57,362 nt of DNA from assembly GCA_910587735.1 (NCBI GenBank), contig CAJUNT010000015.1, positions 1 to 57,362 on the forward strand. Reading direction: 5' to 3'. Positions 1 to 7,531 of this stretch are shown here, piece by piece (the stretch's first letter is position 1; each line of letters begins with the position of its first letter). Made by a program: the position numbers and the translations under genes. The notes under the pieces were generated by a model, which saw only the letters and a program-made list of their open reading frames with translations, made no database searches and had not been told where the DNA came from. Origin of the DNA: an uncultured Clostridia bacterium (GTDB lineage Bacteria; Bacillota; Clostridia; Lachnospirales; Anaerotignaceae).

Positions 1-49
1 CTTTGAATCAAATATGGATATATTTTTTTATAATTTTCTTAAGTTACCA

Positions 50-142
50 TATATGAGGCAACGCCCCACAGTCTTTATACTTTCAAGCGTGTTTTTGAAT
101 AGGTGGGAGAAAACTTTTCACAAGTGAAAAAAGTTTCCCCCC
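50..142. repeat. Hairpin repeat remnant at window start
   Basis: This non-coding stretch carries a strong hairpin, with GGGAGAAAACTTTTCAC at 105-121 pairing with GTGAAAAAAGTTTCCCC at 124-140. To its left is a short motif that reads CTGTGGGGCGTTGCC on the minus strand. A close relative of that motif begins the palindromic element in the dnaK-dnaJ gap. The AAACTTTT/AAAAGTTT arms recur near 680-710. I read it as a dispersed intergenic repeat; no function is assigned. Confidence 0.45.
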
Positions 143-150
143 AATTTATA

Positions 151-446
151 TCAATTATTATCATCTGATGATAAATAATCTAATATAGAATAAACATCTA
201 TTGTCATTAAAACACCTAATTGGTAGCCATATATAAATTCTGCTGTTCTGTTTATATCTTTTAATTCGATTATTATATCTTGGTATTTTTGAAATAATTC
301 TTTGCCTTCATTACATAGTTTTTCTAGTATGCTGTTTTCTAGTTTTTCCAGTTCTTTGTATTTGTCTAAATATTCCTTACGTGATTGTAGTGTCTTGTGT
401 TGACTTTAATTTCATCTTGTGCAAATAATTCTAGTATGCTTTTCAT
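151..446 (-). pseudogene. Frameshifted DUF6809-like small protein
   Basis: Reading the minus strand from ATG 446, after a good AAAGGAG site, gives MKSILELFAQDEIKVNTRH and then a stop after 26 residues. One frame over, the reading continues through KEYLDKYKELEKLENS and ends with a FIYGYQLGVLMTIDVY segment before TGA at 151. The lysine/glutamate-rich helical pattern and the aromatic Y-G-x-x-L-G-x-L C-terminus resemble the small DUF6809 proteins of Clostridia, from memory. The span of 296 bases is not a multiple of three, so one base has probably been lost or gained near 395-405. It could be a true pseudogene or a sequencing error; no slippery heptamer was recognised. Confidence 0.6.
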
Positions 447-609
447 AATAATGCTCCTTTCAAAATTTATATTAATTTAGATTGTATAATTTATAGAAAA
501 AACCTAAATTATATTATAATAGCTATACATAATTTTGATAATTCACTTTTTTTCGTATACGATTTATGATATATTGATATAAATATATTGAATTAAATAT
601 AAAATAAAA

Positions 610-649
610 AATTTCGCTGATAAAAATAAGGACTTTTATCAGCGAAATT
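610..649. terminator. Long perfect hairpin
   Basis: AATTTCGCTGATAAAA at 610-625 is followed, after eight bases, by its perfect complement at 634-649. The 16-bp stem is very stable for such an AT-rich region. It lies upstream of the toxin promoter. It may terminate a transcript entering from the left or be part of the local repeat. A run of T is poor on either side, so its terminator role is uncertain. Confidence 0.45.
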
Positions 650-653
650 ATAT

Positions 654-735
654 TGTGGGTTTCACCCACACCCACAAACTTTTTTGAAAAAAGTTTGACA
701 AAAAACTTTTCATTTTGCGAACGCAGTTTTAGTGG
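654..735. repeat. Dispersed repeat, copy 1
   Basis: This segment contains GTGGGTTTCACCCACACCC, then ACAAACTTTT, hairpin-forming AAACTTTT/AAAAGTTT arms, and ends in GCGAACGCAGTTTT. A shortened copy with the same order of blocks lies at 1100-1150. The two copies flank the type I toxin-antitoxin locus in the same orientation. Such blocks are common between genes in clostridial genomes; no protein-coding capacity is visible. Confidence 0.5.
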
Positions 736-753
736 ATGATTTGTATTATTTTG

Positions 754-782
754 TTGAAATATGGAATTGATTATGATATACT
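754..782 (+). promoter_or_regulatory. Promoter of the toxin gene
   Basis: A TTGAAA -35 box (754-759) and a TATACT -10 box (777-782) are separated by exactly 17 bases. Transcription would start near 789 and give a leader of about 60 bases before the toxin ATG at 851. Confidence 0.7.
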
Positions 783-850
783 AGCAGAAGTAGTCATGAC
801 GGGTGGTCATCCTCTCAGTTATACATAAAAGGGAAGAGGGGGTGGTGCAT

Positions 851-946
851 ATGACAGTATTTGAGGCAATTTATTTAATGCTTTCTTTTGGTACTTTCAT
901 AGTGGCATTGCTTTCTTTAATTGTTATTCTAATAAAAAGAAAGTAA
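851..946 (+). CDS. Holin-like type I toxin peptide
   Basis: This 31-residue peptide has an N-terminal MTVFEAIYLML segment, one hydrophobic membrane-spanning stretch (about residues 7-28) and a short basic tail, KRK. This is the pattern of the putative holin-like toxin family (Hol_Tox, related to TxpA-type toxins), small membrane peptides that are harmful when overproduced. It has a purine-rich GGGAAGAGGGGG ribosome-binding region. A strong promoter lies upstream, a shared terminator lies immediately downstream, and a convergent promoter on the other strand marks an antisense antitoxin RNA. The family assignment is from recalled examples. The layout of the locus is directly visible in the sequence and supports it. 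Confidence 0.75.
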   Translation: MTVFEAIYLMLSFGTFIVALLSLIVILIKRK

Positions 947-1037
947 CAAAAAACTACCCATCATAGCTCTGGAAAGCTAGGGTAGTTTTTGTCCTAGAAT
1001 AGAGGGTGACCACAACGTGGTAACTGCTCCCTTTTAT
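947..1037 (-). ncRNA. Predicted antisense antitoxin RNA
   Basis: The minus strand has a near-consensus promoter: TTTACA at 1073-1068, an 18-base spacer, and TATACT at 1049-1044. Transcription would start near 1037 and run toward the toxin gene. It would end at the symmetrical hairpin 949-990, which has a T-run on this strand too. The RNA would overlap the 3' end of the toxin mRNA through the terminator, as RatA does with TxpA in Bacillus subtilis. Both ends are inferred from promoter and hairpin positions. Confidence 0.6.
949..990. terminator. Bidirectional terminator of toxin and antisense RNA
   Basis: AAAAACTACCC (949-959) pairs with GGGTAGTTTTT (980-990), with an inner TAGCT/AGCTA stem. 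A-rich and T-rich ends on both strands make it an intrinsic terminator in both directions. Confidence 0.8.
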
Positions 1038-1043
1038 GTATAA

Positions 1044-1073
1044 AGTATAGCACAAAAATTCGCATTTTGTAAA
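1044..1073 (-). promoter_or_regulatory. Promoter of the antisense RNA
   Basis: On the minus strand TTTACA (1073-1068) and TATACT (1049-1044) are spaced by 18 bases. No open reading frame follows it in that direction before the terminator, which points to an RNA product. Confidence 0.65.
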
Positions 1074-1099
1074 GCACTTTTTAGTGCTTATTTTGTTTT

Positions 1100-1150
1100 G
1101 TAGGTTTCACCTATACCCACAAACTTTTAATTTTGTGAAAGCAGTTTTTT
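1100..1150. repeat. Dispersed repeat, copy 2
   Basis: GTAGGTTTCACCTATACCC followed by ACAAACTTTT and GTGAAAGCAGTTTTTT repeats the block order of 654-735 with several substitutions and without the internal hairpin arms. It sits just past the stop codon of the SulP gene. Confidence 0.45.
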
Positions 1151-1158
1151 CAAAAGAC

Positions 1159-2814
1159 TTATATTTCCGTTTTTCTAATAGGAGGTAGTGGACGGTTTGT
1201 AAGCAATGCTCTTTCTACGCTCCAATAAAAATTTTCTTCTCCCAACATATCGTACAAGCCACTTCTATGCATCATTTCCATAGCACGAGAAGGCAATCCA
1301 CAAACAGCAACATCAATACCCCTTTTTTGAAAATCTTCTAACAATTCTATCATAATTTGAGCGCAAGAAATATCTATATTAGACACACCTCTCATAGAGA
1401 ATAATATAGTATCACAATTTTGCATATGGTTTGGAATATCAGCAACTGTTTGTGTATTTGCAAATATCATAGGTCCTGTAATATAAGCTACTCTTGCATT
1501 ATTATATCTTTCACAAAGTACAGGGTCATCTACTTTCATTCTTGCCATATCTACATTTTCGTAATTGATTTCAATATGGGAAAGTTGTACAACGAGGAAT
1601 ATCAAACCAATCAATACACCAATAATAATTGCTGTTGTCAAATCAAACAATATTGTTGCAAGCATTGTTGCAAAATATTCCAACATTGCACCCTTAAATT
1701 TATGTGTTAATATGTAATTAATAGCAATCCATTCATTCATACGAAAAGCTGTTACCATCAATACGCCAGCTAATGCTGCTAAAGGAATTTGTGACATAAC
1801 ATCTCCTAATAAAAACATGGAAATCAAAAGTCCTATGGCATGGAAAACGCCTGTTAATCTTGTTTTTGCACCAGATTTAATTGCTACACTAGTACGAGCG
1901 ATTGCTGCTGTTGCAGGAATACCTCCAAAAAATGGCAGTATTAAATTTCCTACACCTTGTGCAATCAATTCTTGGTCACTATTTAACTGTTTTCCTGTCA
2001 TTCTTCCTGCACTTGCACCACAAAGCAAACTTTCAATCATACCTAATATCGCTATACTGAATGCTGGTGCAATTAAGCCAGTTACTTTATCTAAACTAAT
2101 TGCTGAAAAAAGTAATCTTTTTTCTGGAAGTAGTGTTTTTGGTATTTCTCCTACTACTGCTACATCTAATTTCATAGCAATAGAAACTGCTGTTGCTAAT
2201 ATAATACTAATTAATGATGCTGGTACAATAGCATTCCATTTTTTGGGAAACACAAACATAAATATCATAACAAATACACCAATTGCAACTGCTGTCATAT
2301 TAGGAAAAAATCCTAAACTACCATAACTTAGTATTTTTTCTAATGTTGTACTACCTTTTGATGTCACGCCAAAAAAATTGTCAATTTGTCCTAATGCAAT
2401 AATAACTGCAATGCCAGATGTAAACCCTGTAATAACTGGTGCAGGTATGAACGATGTCATTTTTCCTAAATGAAATATACCTGCAAGCAGTAAAAAAGCA
2501 CCAGCAAGCATTGTTGCAATAAATACACCATCTAAACCATAAGAAGCAATAATTGACATTAATATTGCTGCCATTGCTCCCGTTGGTCCTGATATTTGAT
2601 AGTATGCTCCTGAAAGCACACTCATTACAATACCTGCAATGATTGCTGTTACCAATCCAGCACCTGCATCAGCACCACTACTGACACCAAATGCTAAAGC
2701 CAAAGGCAATGCTACTGCCGCTACTGTTAAGCCAGCCATGGCGTCTTTTGCAAGTATTGCTCCATTATACCCTTTAAACTCCTGTTTTAATTCCTTTCGG
2801 AATGCAGAAAACAC
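1159..2814 (-). CDS. SulP/SLC26 family anion transporter with STAS domain
   Basis: This is a membrane permease of about 551 residues of the SulP family, which move sulfate, bicarbonate or related anions with Na+ or H+. The N-terminal two-thirds holds many hydrophobic segments and the family-typical stretches AVALPLALAFG and QISGPTGAM. A cytoplasmic STAS domain occupies roughly the last 120 residues, including the DTILFSMRGVSNID segment. An upstream in-frame ATG at 2838 exists but has no ribosome-binding site. The GTG at 2814 follows AAAAAGGGGG by seven bases and is the better start. It is divergent from the rubrerythrin gene. The substrate cannot be told from sequence alone. Confidence 0.9.
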   Translation of the reverse strand: MFSAFRKELKQEFKGYNGAILAKDAMAGLTVAAVALPLALAFGVSSGADAGAGLVTAIIAGIVMSVLSGAYYQISGPTGAMAAILMSIIASYGLDGVFIATMLAGAFLLLAGIFHLGKMTSFIPAPVITGFTSGIAVIIALGQIDNFFGVTSKGSTTLEKILSYGSLGFFPNMTAVAIGVFVMIFMFVFPKKWNAIVPASLISIILATAVSIAMKLDVAVVGEIPKTLLPEKRLLFSAISLDKVTGLIAPAFSIAILGMIESLLCGASAGRMTGKQLNSDQELIAQGVGNLILPFFGGIPATAAIARTSVAIKSGAKTRLTGVFHAIGLLISMFLLGDVMSQIPLAALAGVLMVTAFRMNEWIAINYILTHKFKGAMLEYFATMLATILFDLTTAIIIGVLIGLIFLVVQLSHIEINYENVDMARMKVDDPVLCERYNNARVAYITGPMIFANTQTVADIPNHMQNCDTILFSMRGVSNIDISCAQIMIELLEDFQKRGIDVAVCGLPSRAMEMMHRSGLYDMLGEENFYWSVERALLTNRPLPPIRKTEI

Positions 2815-3012
2815 AATAAATCCCCCTTTTTCTGTCATAAAATATTATTTTTTATACAAAATACACAATTTTTATTTTAACAAATATTTTATCATATTAC
2901 AATATAACTTGCTATTTTAACAAAATAAACAGATAAAAAATTTATTATATTACATTTTATTTCTTTTTTTCATTTTTATGGTATATATGTTATAAATCTC
3001 TACAAATGAATA

Positions 3013-3062
3013 TTGAAATATTATAAAATTTATACTATAATATTTAATAATAATTATTAAAT
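3013..3062 (+). promoter_or_regulatory. rbr promoter with PerR/Fur-like palindrome
   Basis: TTGAAA (3013-3018), a 17-base spacer and TATAAT (3036-3041) form a strong promoter. Directly after the -10 box lies a 21-bp perfect palindrome (3042-3062) with half-site ATTTAATAAT around a central A. Its core differs from the Per box TTATAATNATTATAA by only small changes. The position over the start site suits a repressor. Confidence 0.55.
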
Positions 3063-3088
3063 GATTTTTATTATAAAGGAGAGAGATT

Positions 3089-3640
3089 ATGGAATTAAAA
3101 GGAACACAGTCCGAAAAAAATATAAAAGCAGCACTTATGGGAGAATCTTTAGCACGCAATAAATATACTTTTTTTGCAGCAGCAGCAAAAAAAGAGGGAC
3201 ATAAAGAAATTGCAGAATTATTTGAAAAAATGGCATTAAATGAATCTACTCATGCAAAATTATTATATACAACATTACATGGAGAACTTCCAGACAGCTT
3301 ATCTAATTTGAAAGATGCTGCTTCTGGTGAAAATGAAGAATGGACAAATATGTATCCTTCTTTTGCAGAAACAGCAAAACAAGAAGGATTAACAGAATTA
3401 GCTGAACTTTTTCAAAATATAGCGAAAATTGAAAAAGACCACGAGAGAAGATTTTTAGAGGCAATGTTACATTTAATGCAAAAAAGCAGAAAAACAGAAA
3501 CAACTATTAAAACGGAAGAAAAACAAAAAGTAACAGGCTATCGTTGTATGTTCTGTGGTGCTACTTATGAACAACGCCCTGATGTTTGCTCTGTTTGCCA
3601 TGCTATTGGTTCTTTTGAGTCTTGTGAAATATTAAAATAA
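3089..3640 (+). CDS. rbr: Rubrerythrin
   Basis: Rubrerythrin reduces hydrogen peroxide in the cytoplasm of anaerobes. This 183-residue protein has the ferritin-like diiron domain first: E19 in GESLARNKY, the ExxH pair E52/H55, and a second-half EKDHERR helix. A C-terminal rubredoxin-like domain has an iron site of four cysteines at 153, 156, 167 and 170. The length and domain order match classical rubrerythrin. The start follows AAAGGAGAG. The gene appears to be a single transcription unit ending at a hairpin shared with the convergent EamA gene, and its promoter carries a palindrome that suggests peroxide or iron control. Confidence 0.95.
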   Translation: MELKGTQSEKNIKAALMGESLARNKYTFFAAAAKKEGHKEIAELFEKMALNESTHAKLLYTTLHGELPDSLSNLKDAASGENEEWTNMYPSFAETAKQEGLTELAELFQNIAKIEKDHERRFLEAMLHLMQKSRKTETTIKTEEKQKVTGYRCMFCGATYEQRPDVCSVCHAIGSFESCEILK

Positions 3641-3660
3641 TGTATTTAATAAATATTATA

Positions 3661-3711
3661 AAAATATACTCCCACTTTTTTGTATTAACATACAATCTGG
3701 GAGTATATTTT
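3661..3711. terminator. Bidirectional terminator between rbr and the EamA gene
   Basis: AAAATATACTCCCA (3661-3674) pairs perfectly with its complement at 3698-3711. It lies between two convergent genes and has A/T runs on both sides. Confidence 0.85.
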
Positions 3712-3732
3712 ATATAAATTCTATATCATTTT

Positions 3733-4650
3733 TTATTGCTCTAAAGCTGAATATTGTTTTGGTAATGATAATATACCTATTGTAGCAATAATAAAAGCAA
3801 ATCCTATTAAATCGATATAGCTGAAGTCTTGTTTTAACCAAACAATAGAAACAATCGTAGCAGATAAAGGCTCTAGACAAGCAATCAAACTACCTTTTGT
3901 CGCACCTACAATGGCAACGCCAGCAAGATAACAGCAAAAAGCAAATATTGTACCAAATGTTAGTATGAATATCATTGCTATGATTGCCTGCATATCCATT
4001 ATACCACTAAAATGAGTAATTGGATGAATGGGAGAAATAGCAATACCTGCAATCAACATACCCCAACCGATTACATAAGAAGAATCCCATTTTTCCAACA
4101 TTTTTTTAGGCTGAATGGTATAAAATGCTAATGCAAATGCAGATAGTATTCCCCAAGTTAGTGCTTTTGGTGATAAAGCAAGGCTATGTATATTTCCATT
4201 TGTAGCAAGCAAAAATGTGCCAAATAATGCACAAATTACCGCAATACATTCTGGTATAGAGGGTAATTTTTTTTGTCGTAATGCTATATAAAGTACAATT
4301 AAAACAGGTCCTGTATATTGTAATACTGTTGCAGTTGCCGCATTAGAGTATTTGATTGCTACAAAATAGGTATATTGTGCGGGTAGCATACCAAATATGG
4401 CGAAAATAGGTAATGCTATTCTATTTTCTTTATATTGCCATATCATAAATACTTTTTTATTGTGCTTGATAAACAAATAACATAAAAGTAAAAAGCCTCC
4501 TACAAGTAAACGACAAGATACAAGCCATTCTAATGAAAAGCTTCTTGTTGTTTTTAAAAATTGCCCAACATTGCCTGAAATTCCCCAGCAACAAGCACCA
4601 AACGCAACTAATAAAAATCCTTTCCATATATTTTTTGTTTGCTGTTCCAT
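3733..4650 (-). CDS. EamA/DMT family transporter
   Basis: This 305-residue integral membrane protein has about ten hydrophobic segments arranged as two EamA halves. The first half opens with FGACCWGISGNVGQF, and the second contains the GATKGSLIACLEPL segment with the usual E-P motif near the end of a helix. Family members export or import small metabolites such as amino acids; the substrate is unknown. The start follows AGAAAGGTG. It is a single gene convergent with rbr. A second, distinct EamA protein lies next to recA. Confidence 0.9.
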   Translation of the reverse strand: MEQQTKNIWKGFLLVAFGACCWGISGNVGQFLKTTRSFSLEWLVSCRLLVGGFLLLCYLFIKHNKKVFMIWQYKENRIALPIFAIFGMLPAQYTYFVAIKYSNAATATVLQYTGPVLIVLYIALRQKKLPSIPECIAVICALFGTFLLATNGNIHSLALSPKALTWGILSAFALAFYTIQPKKMLEKWDSSYVIGWGMLIAGIAISPIHPITHFSGIMDMQAIIAMIFILTFGTIFAFCCYLAGVAIVGATKGSLIACLEPLSATIVSIVWLKQDFSYIDLIGFAFIIATIGILSLPKQYSALEQ

Positions 4651-4831
4651 ATTATAACACCTTTCTCTTTTTTATTTCTATATTATCATATCACTATGTT
4701 GATAAAAATAAAAGTTTTTCAAGTATCAAAATATATTTATAGATTGAAAATTATGGTATGTGTTATAATAAAAATAGTTGTATCAATATTGTATGAAATC
4801 AATAAAAGTCAAATAAAAAGGGAGTATGATT

Positions 4832-5245
4832 ATGAAAAAGTATATGCTATTTATCATATTATTGTTTTCCATGTTAGCATTGATGGCTTGTAGTAAGAGT
4901 AATGACAATGAGTTAAATACTGGTACATATGTTATGGAATTGGAAAAAAAGCAAAGTGATGATAATGAAAAAATATTGCCAACTATTTTTATAGATATAA
5001 ATAAAAAAGAGTTCACATTTTCTTATGATGTGCTTTCTTCTTATTTTACAATAGGAACATATGAAATCAATGATAATATTTTAACTGCAACAACAAATGA
5101 TGATAAATATTATTATACATTTGAAGTCATTGATAAAAATACATTATGTTTTTTGGAACAAGAATCTTCTAAAATTACAGTAATTGATAAAGATTTCTGT
5201 GTTATTCCTCAAAATGGAGCATTATTTAAAATAAAAGAGCAATAG
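4832..5245 (+). CDS. Small lipoprotein
   Basis: This 137-residue protein has a lipoprotein signal: a basic start, a hydrophobic core and lipobox LMAC. It is therefore predicted to be anchored in the outer face of the membrane by the cysteine. The mature part alternates short strands (TFSYDVLSSYFTIGTYEIND) that resemble the small lipocalin-like modules found in many clostridial lipoproteins, but no function is recognised. The ATG at 4832 is chosen over 4826 because it sits seven bases after GGGAG. It has no clear partner gene. Confidence 0.8.
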   Translation: MKKYMLFIILLFSMLALMACSKSNDNELNTGTYVMELEKKQSDDNEKILPTIFIDINKKEFTFSYDVLSSYFTIGTYEINDNILTATTNDDKYYYTFEVIDKNTLCFLEQESSKITVIDKDFCVIPQNGALFKIKEQ

Positions 5246-5365
5246 CTAAAGTATGCTATTTTAGTATGCTTTAACTTGCTAAAAAACTTGAGACTTCGTA
5301 TCAAACGCTACTTCTTTTCCCAAGAAAGGAAGCAAAAGAACTTTAAACGAAAACTGTATTTTCTT

Positions 5366-5407
5366 AAAAATGTTGATTTTACAATGAAAAATGCTAGTTT
5401 TACAAGT
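5366..5407. repeat. Two-copy 21-base tandem repeat
   Basis: Two adjacent units, AAAAATGTTGATTTTACAATG and AAAAATGCTAGTTTTACAAGT, differ at a few positions. They lie in the roughly 210-base gap between the lipoprotein gene and the GIY-YIG-like gene, which otherwise holds no credible gene. Confidence 0.5.
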
Positions 5408-5459
5408 ATAGACAAAGTTCACAAAAAGATTAAATGATAAAAAATAGTAAATTTCATTG

Positions 5460-5804
5460 TTAATAAAGTGTTTTATGCTGTAATTTTTCTAACCAAATTT
5501 GAAGTAGTTCTTTTAGGTCTTCTCCAAATGCTTTCCTTGTTTGTTCTTCACCTTTTTCTAATTCTTCCAACACCTCAAAGTGAAAACAATCACTACCATA
5601 TTGTAACCAATCTTGTTTTAATTTTTGTTCTGGACAGTCATTTATTTTTTTAGAAAAATCAAAAAGATTTTTTGATGCAACAATGTTATAACTTTCTTTT
5701 ATAAACCATTTGTTTGTTTTTGTATTTTGTATGGCATAGATACCACCTATTGTCTTTTTTTGTTGATAGTCTTTTTTGATTTCTTTTTTCTGTGCCGTTT
5801 CCAT
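5460..5804 (-). CDS. GIY-YIG-like protein with degenerate active site
   Basis: This 114-residue protein resembles the small clostridial GIY-YIG proteins that end in a long acidic helix followed by WLEKLQ. The first motif is recognisable as GGIYAIQNTKTNKW (about residues 20-33). The second motif, normally YIG, reads FIK, and the usual following arginine helix is poorly kept. Middle motifs such as QDWLQYGSDCFHFEVLEEL match the family. A strong AGGAGGT site precedes the ATG. Loss of the second tyrosine and glycine suggests it no longer cuts DNA and may bind nucleic acid or be decaying. The family call is moderately sure. Confidence 0.65.
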   Translation of the reverse strand: METAQKKEIKKDYQQKKTIGGIYAIQNTKTNKWFIKESYNIVASKNLFDFSKKINDCPEQKLKQDWLQYGSDCFHFEVLEELEKGEEQTRKAFGEDLKELLQIWLEKLQHKTLY

Positions 5805-5901
5805 GTTTGATACCTCCTATATATAAAATGATTTTGTATATTAATATAAAAAATGTAGCATTTGCAATTATGATAATGAGTTGTATCTCATAAATTTTAA
5901 G

Positions 5902-5994
5902 CTAAGCACATACTAACTGAGCATATGCCAATATTAATGTATTTGTACTGAAAAGAGCAGAAATACAACAGCATTTTTTTATAAATTGTTTCAT
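5902..5994 (-). CDS. Possible 30-residue secreted or membrane peptide
   Basis: On the minus strand an AGGAGC site, nine bases before ATG 5994, opens a 30-codon frame. It has a basic start (MKQFIKK), three consecutive cysteines, a hydrophobic core and an AYA-Q signal-peptidase-like site near the end. It could be a genuine micro-peptide or the leftover signal peptide of a lost secreted protein. It lies in the 5805-6030 gap. No homologue is recalled. Confidence 0.3.
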   Translation of the reverse strand: MKQFIKKCCCISALFSTNTLILAYAQLVCA

Positions 5995-6030
5995 AATATT
6001 ATGCTCCTGAATATAAGAAAATACAATAAA

Positions 6031-6510
6031 TCAATATCCCATTTGTTTTAATAATGCAGAAAGTACTTTGAAACGTTCCCCTAACAATTCATCATCTTTG
6101 CTTAATGTTTCTACAAAAAGTTTAATATCATCATCAAGCATATCATTTTCAATACAAAATTTGATTGTCATAGCATCGCCTTGTAATCCTACTCTATCTA
6201 TTACAGGATTTTGTTTGTCATAAAAGTTTTCATATTGATAGGACTCACTAAGATATAATTTGCTACGACAAGTTAGTATTGCTAAATCAATTACTCTGTG
6301 TATAGGAAGTTCTTCTGATTGGCGTGACCATTTTCCACCTGTATGTCGCCAAACTTTTGCTGAAATATCTACTTTTCCTCTATCATTCCATTGAGCAAGT
6401 CCTAATGATAATCCTTTTGCATCAGAATTATGTTCATATCTGCCATCAATATTTTCATAATCTTCTGAAATAATAACAGGTTTATGTTTTAAATAAGTTG
6501 GTATTTTCAT
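6031..6510 (-). CDS. DUF6530-like conserved protein
   Basis: This is a 159-residue soluble protein of unknown function. Strongly patterned segments include GLSLGLAQWNDRGKVDIS, AKVWRHTGGKWSRQSEELP and VIDRVGLQGDAMT. As I recall these are the conserved blocks of the DUF6530 family found in Firmicutes. No catalytic motif is evident. The length is typical. It reads as a single gene with its own upstream region; the start ATG follows AAAGGGG. Confidence 0.75.
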   Translation of the reverse strand: MKIPTYLKHKPVIISEDYENIDGRYEHNSDAKGLSLGLAQWNDRGKVDISAKVWRHTGGKWSRQSEELPIHRVIDLAILTCRSKLYLSESYQYENFYDKQNPVIDRVGLQGDAMTIKFCIENDMLDDDIKLFVETLSKDDELLGERFKVLSALLKQMGY

Positions 6511-6695
6511 AATAAATCCCCTTTTTATTTAGTAATTTAGTAAATTAGTTATTTTGTAAAATATAACATACTTTTTTTATATTGTCAACTATCTTAACAC
6601 TTTATTAATTGCATTTTTTATATTTTTGTGGCAAAATAATGTTGTCTGAAATCTTCGGATAAAGACATTACCCAACACAAAACCCTACAATTTTA

Positions 6696-6734
6696 AAAAA
6701 ACACAGCAGAATATGATTTCTGCTGTGTTTTTTT
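6696..6734 (-). terminator. Intrinsic terminator
   Basis: AACACAGCAGAA and TTCTGCTGTGTT form a 12-bp stem flanked by A- and T-runs on either side. It lies just past the stop of the minus-strand gene 6765-7277. Confidence 0.8.
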
Positions 6735-6764
6735 ATATTAATTATGATGTTTTATGCATAATAT

Positions 6765-7277
6765 TTATGGTATAGATATAATAGATAAATTTTTCATTTC
6801 TGCAAAATCAAATTGTGTTTGAAATGTAGTTTCTGCTAATGCTGACAAAGCATCTGTTAATGGTTTGATATGAAGTAAGCGTCCAAAAAGATTATCTGAT
6901 AAAAAGGGATTTAAAATTTTGATGGAACTAGAAATAACTTGAAAATTTATTTGAATACAATATTCTGGTGTATATTGTTCTAGTGATACAGTGATAGAAT
7001 TTATTTTTATTGTAAATCCTTTTTTAAAAAATGCTTTTTCTATGGCATGACTTAATTGATAATGATAGGTATTGATAATATAGATAATAGCATATTGTAT
7101 ATCTTTTTCAGCAACAGTGTTTATAATAGCATGAGTAATATCTTCTGAACACTTGGCAATACTTTCTAAAAAGGAACGTAATTCGAAAGGAGCAGAAGGT
7201 GTTAATTTTTTTAATAAATATAAAACGGCTTTTTCATAGTTTACATGACAGATATTACATTGTAATTGTAGTGCCAT
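6765..7277 (-). CDS. Hypothetical protein, unrecognised
   Basis: This is a 170-residue predicted cytoplasmic protein with no signal peptide. It begins MALQLQCNICHVNYEKA, with one CxxC pair at the N-terminus, and continues with mixed helix and strand. I recognise no family. The ribosome-binding site (AAAGGAATGAT) and the downstream terminator support a real, separately transcribed gene. The single CxxC could be half of a metal site or simply structural. Confidence 0.6.
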   Translation of the reverse strand: MALQLQCNICHVNYEKAVLYLLKKLTPSAPFELRSFLESIAKCSEDITHAIINTVAEKDIQYAIIYIINTYHYQLSHAIEKAFFKKGFTIKINSITVSLEQYTPEYCIQINFQVISSSIKILNPFLSDNLFGRLLHIKPLTDALSALAETTFQTQFDFAEMKNLSIISIP

Positions 7278-7531
7278 AATATCATTCCTTTATTATGTTT
7301 TAAAATAAGCATAACATGATTTTATAAAAATATAAATATATTTCTTTTATTTTATATGATATAATGATACAAAAATAATAGTAAAATAAAAAGTTTTGTC
7401 AAGCAATTCATAAGCAAAGAACATAATAAAAAATAGAGATTTTTATGAATATGATATTATTTTAATATATTTGATATACTCATTGGCTTTTTTTCATTGA
7501 AAAGTTATAAGCAATAAAAGGTGGTGTTAAT

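Noticed and set aside
1817..2326. 169-codon frame on the plus strand inside the SulP gene
   Set aside because: It overlaps a clear membrane transporter on the other strand, has no ribosome-binding site and resembles no family.
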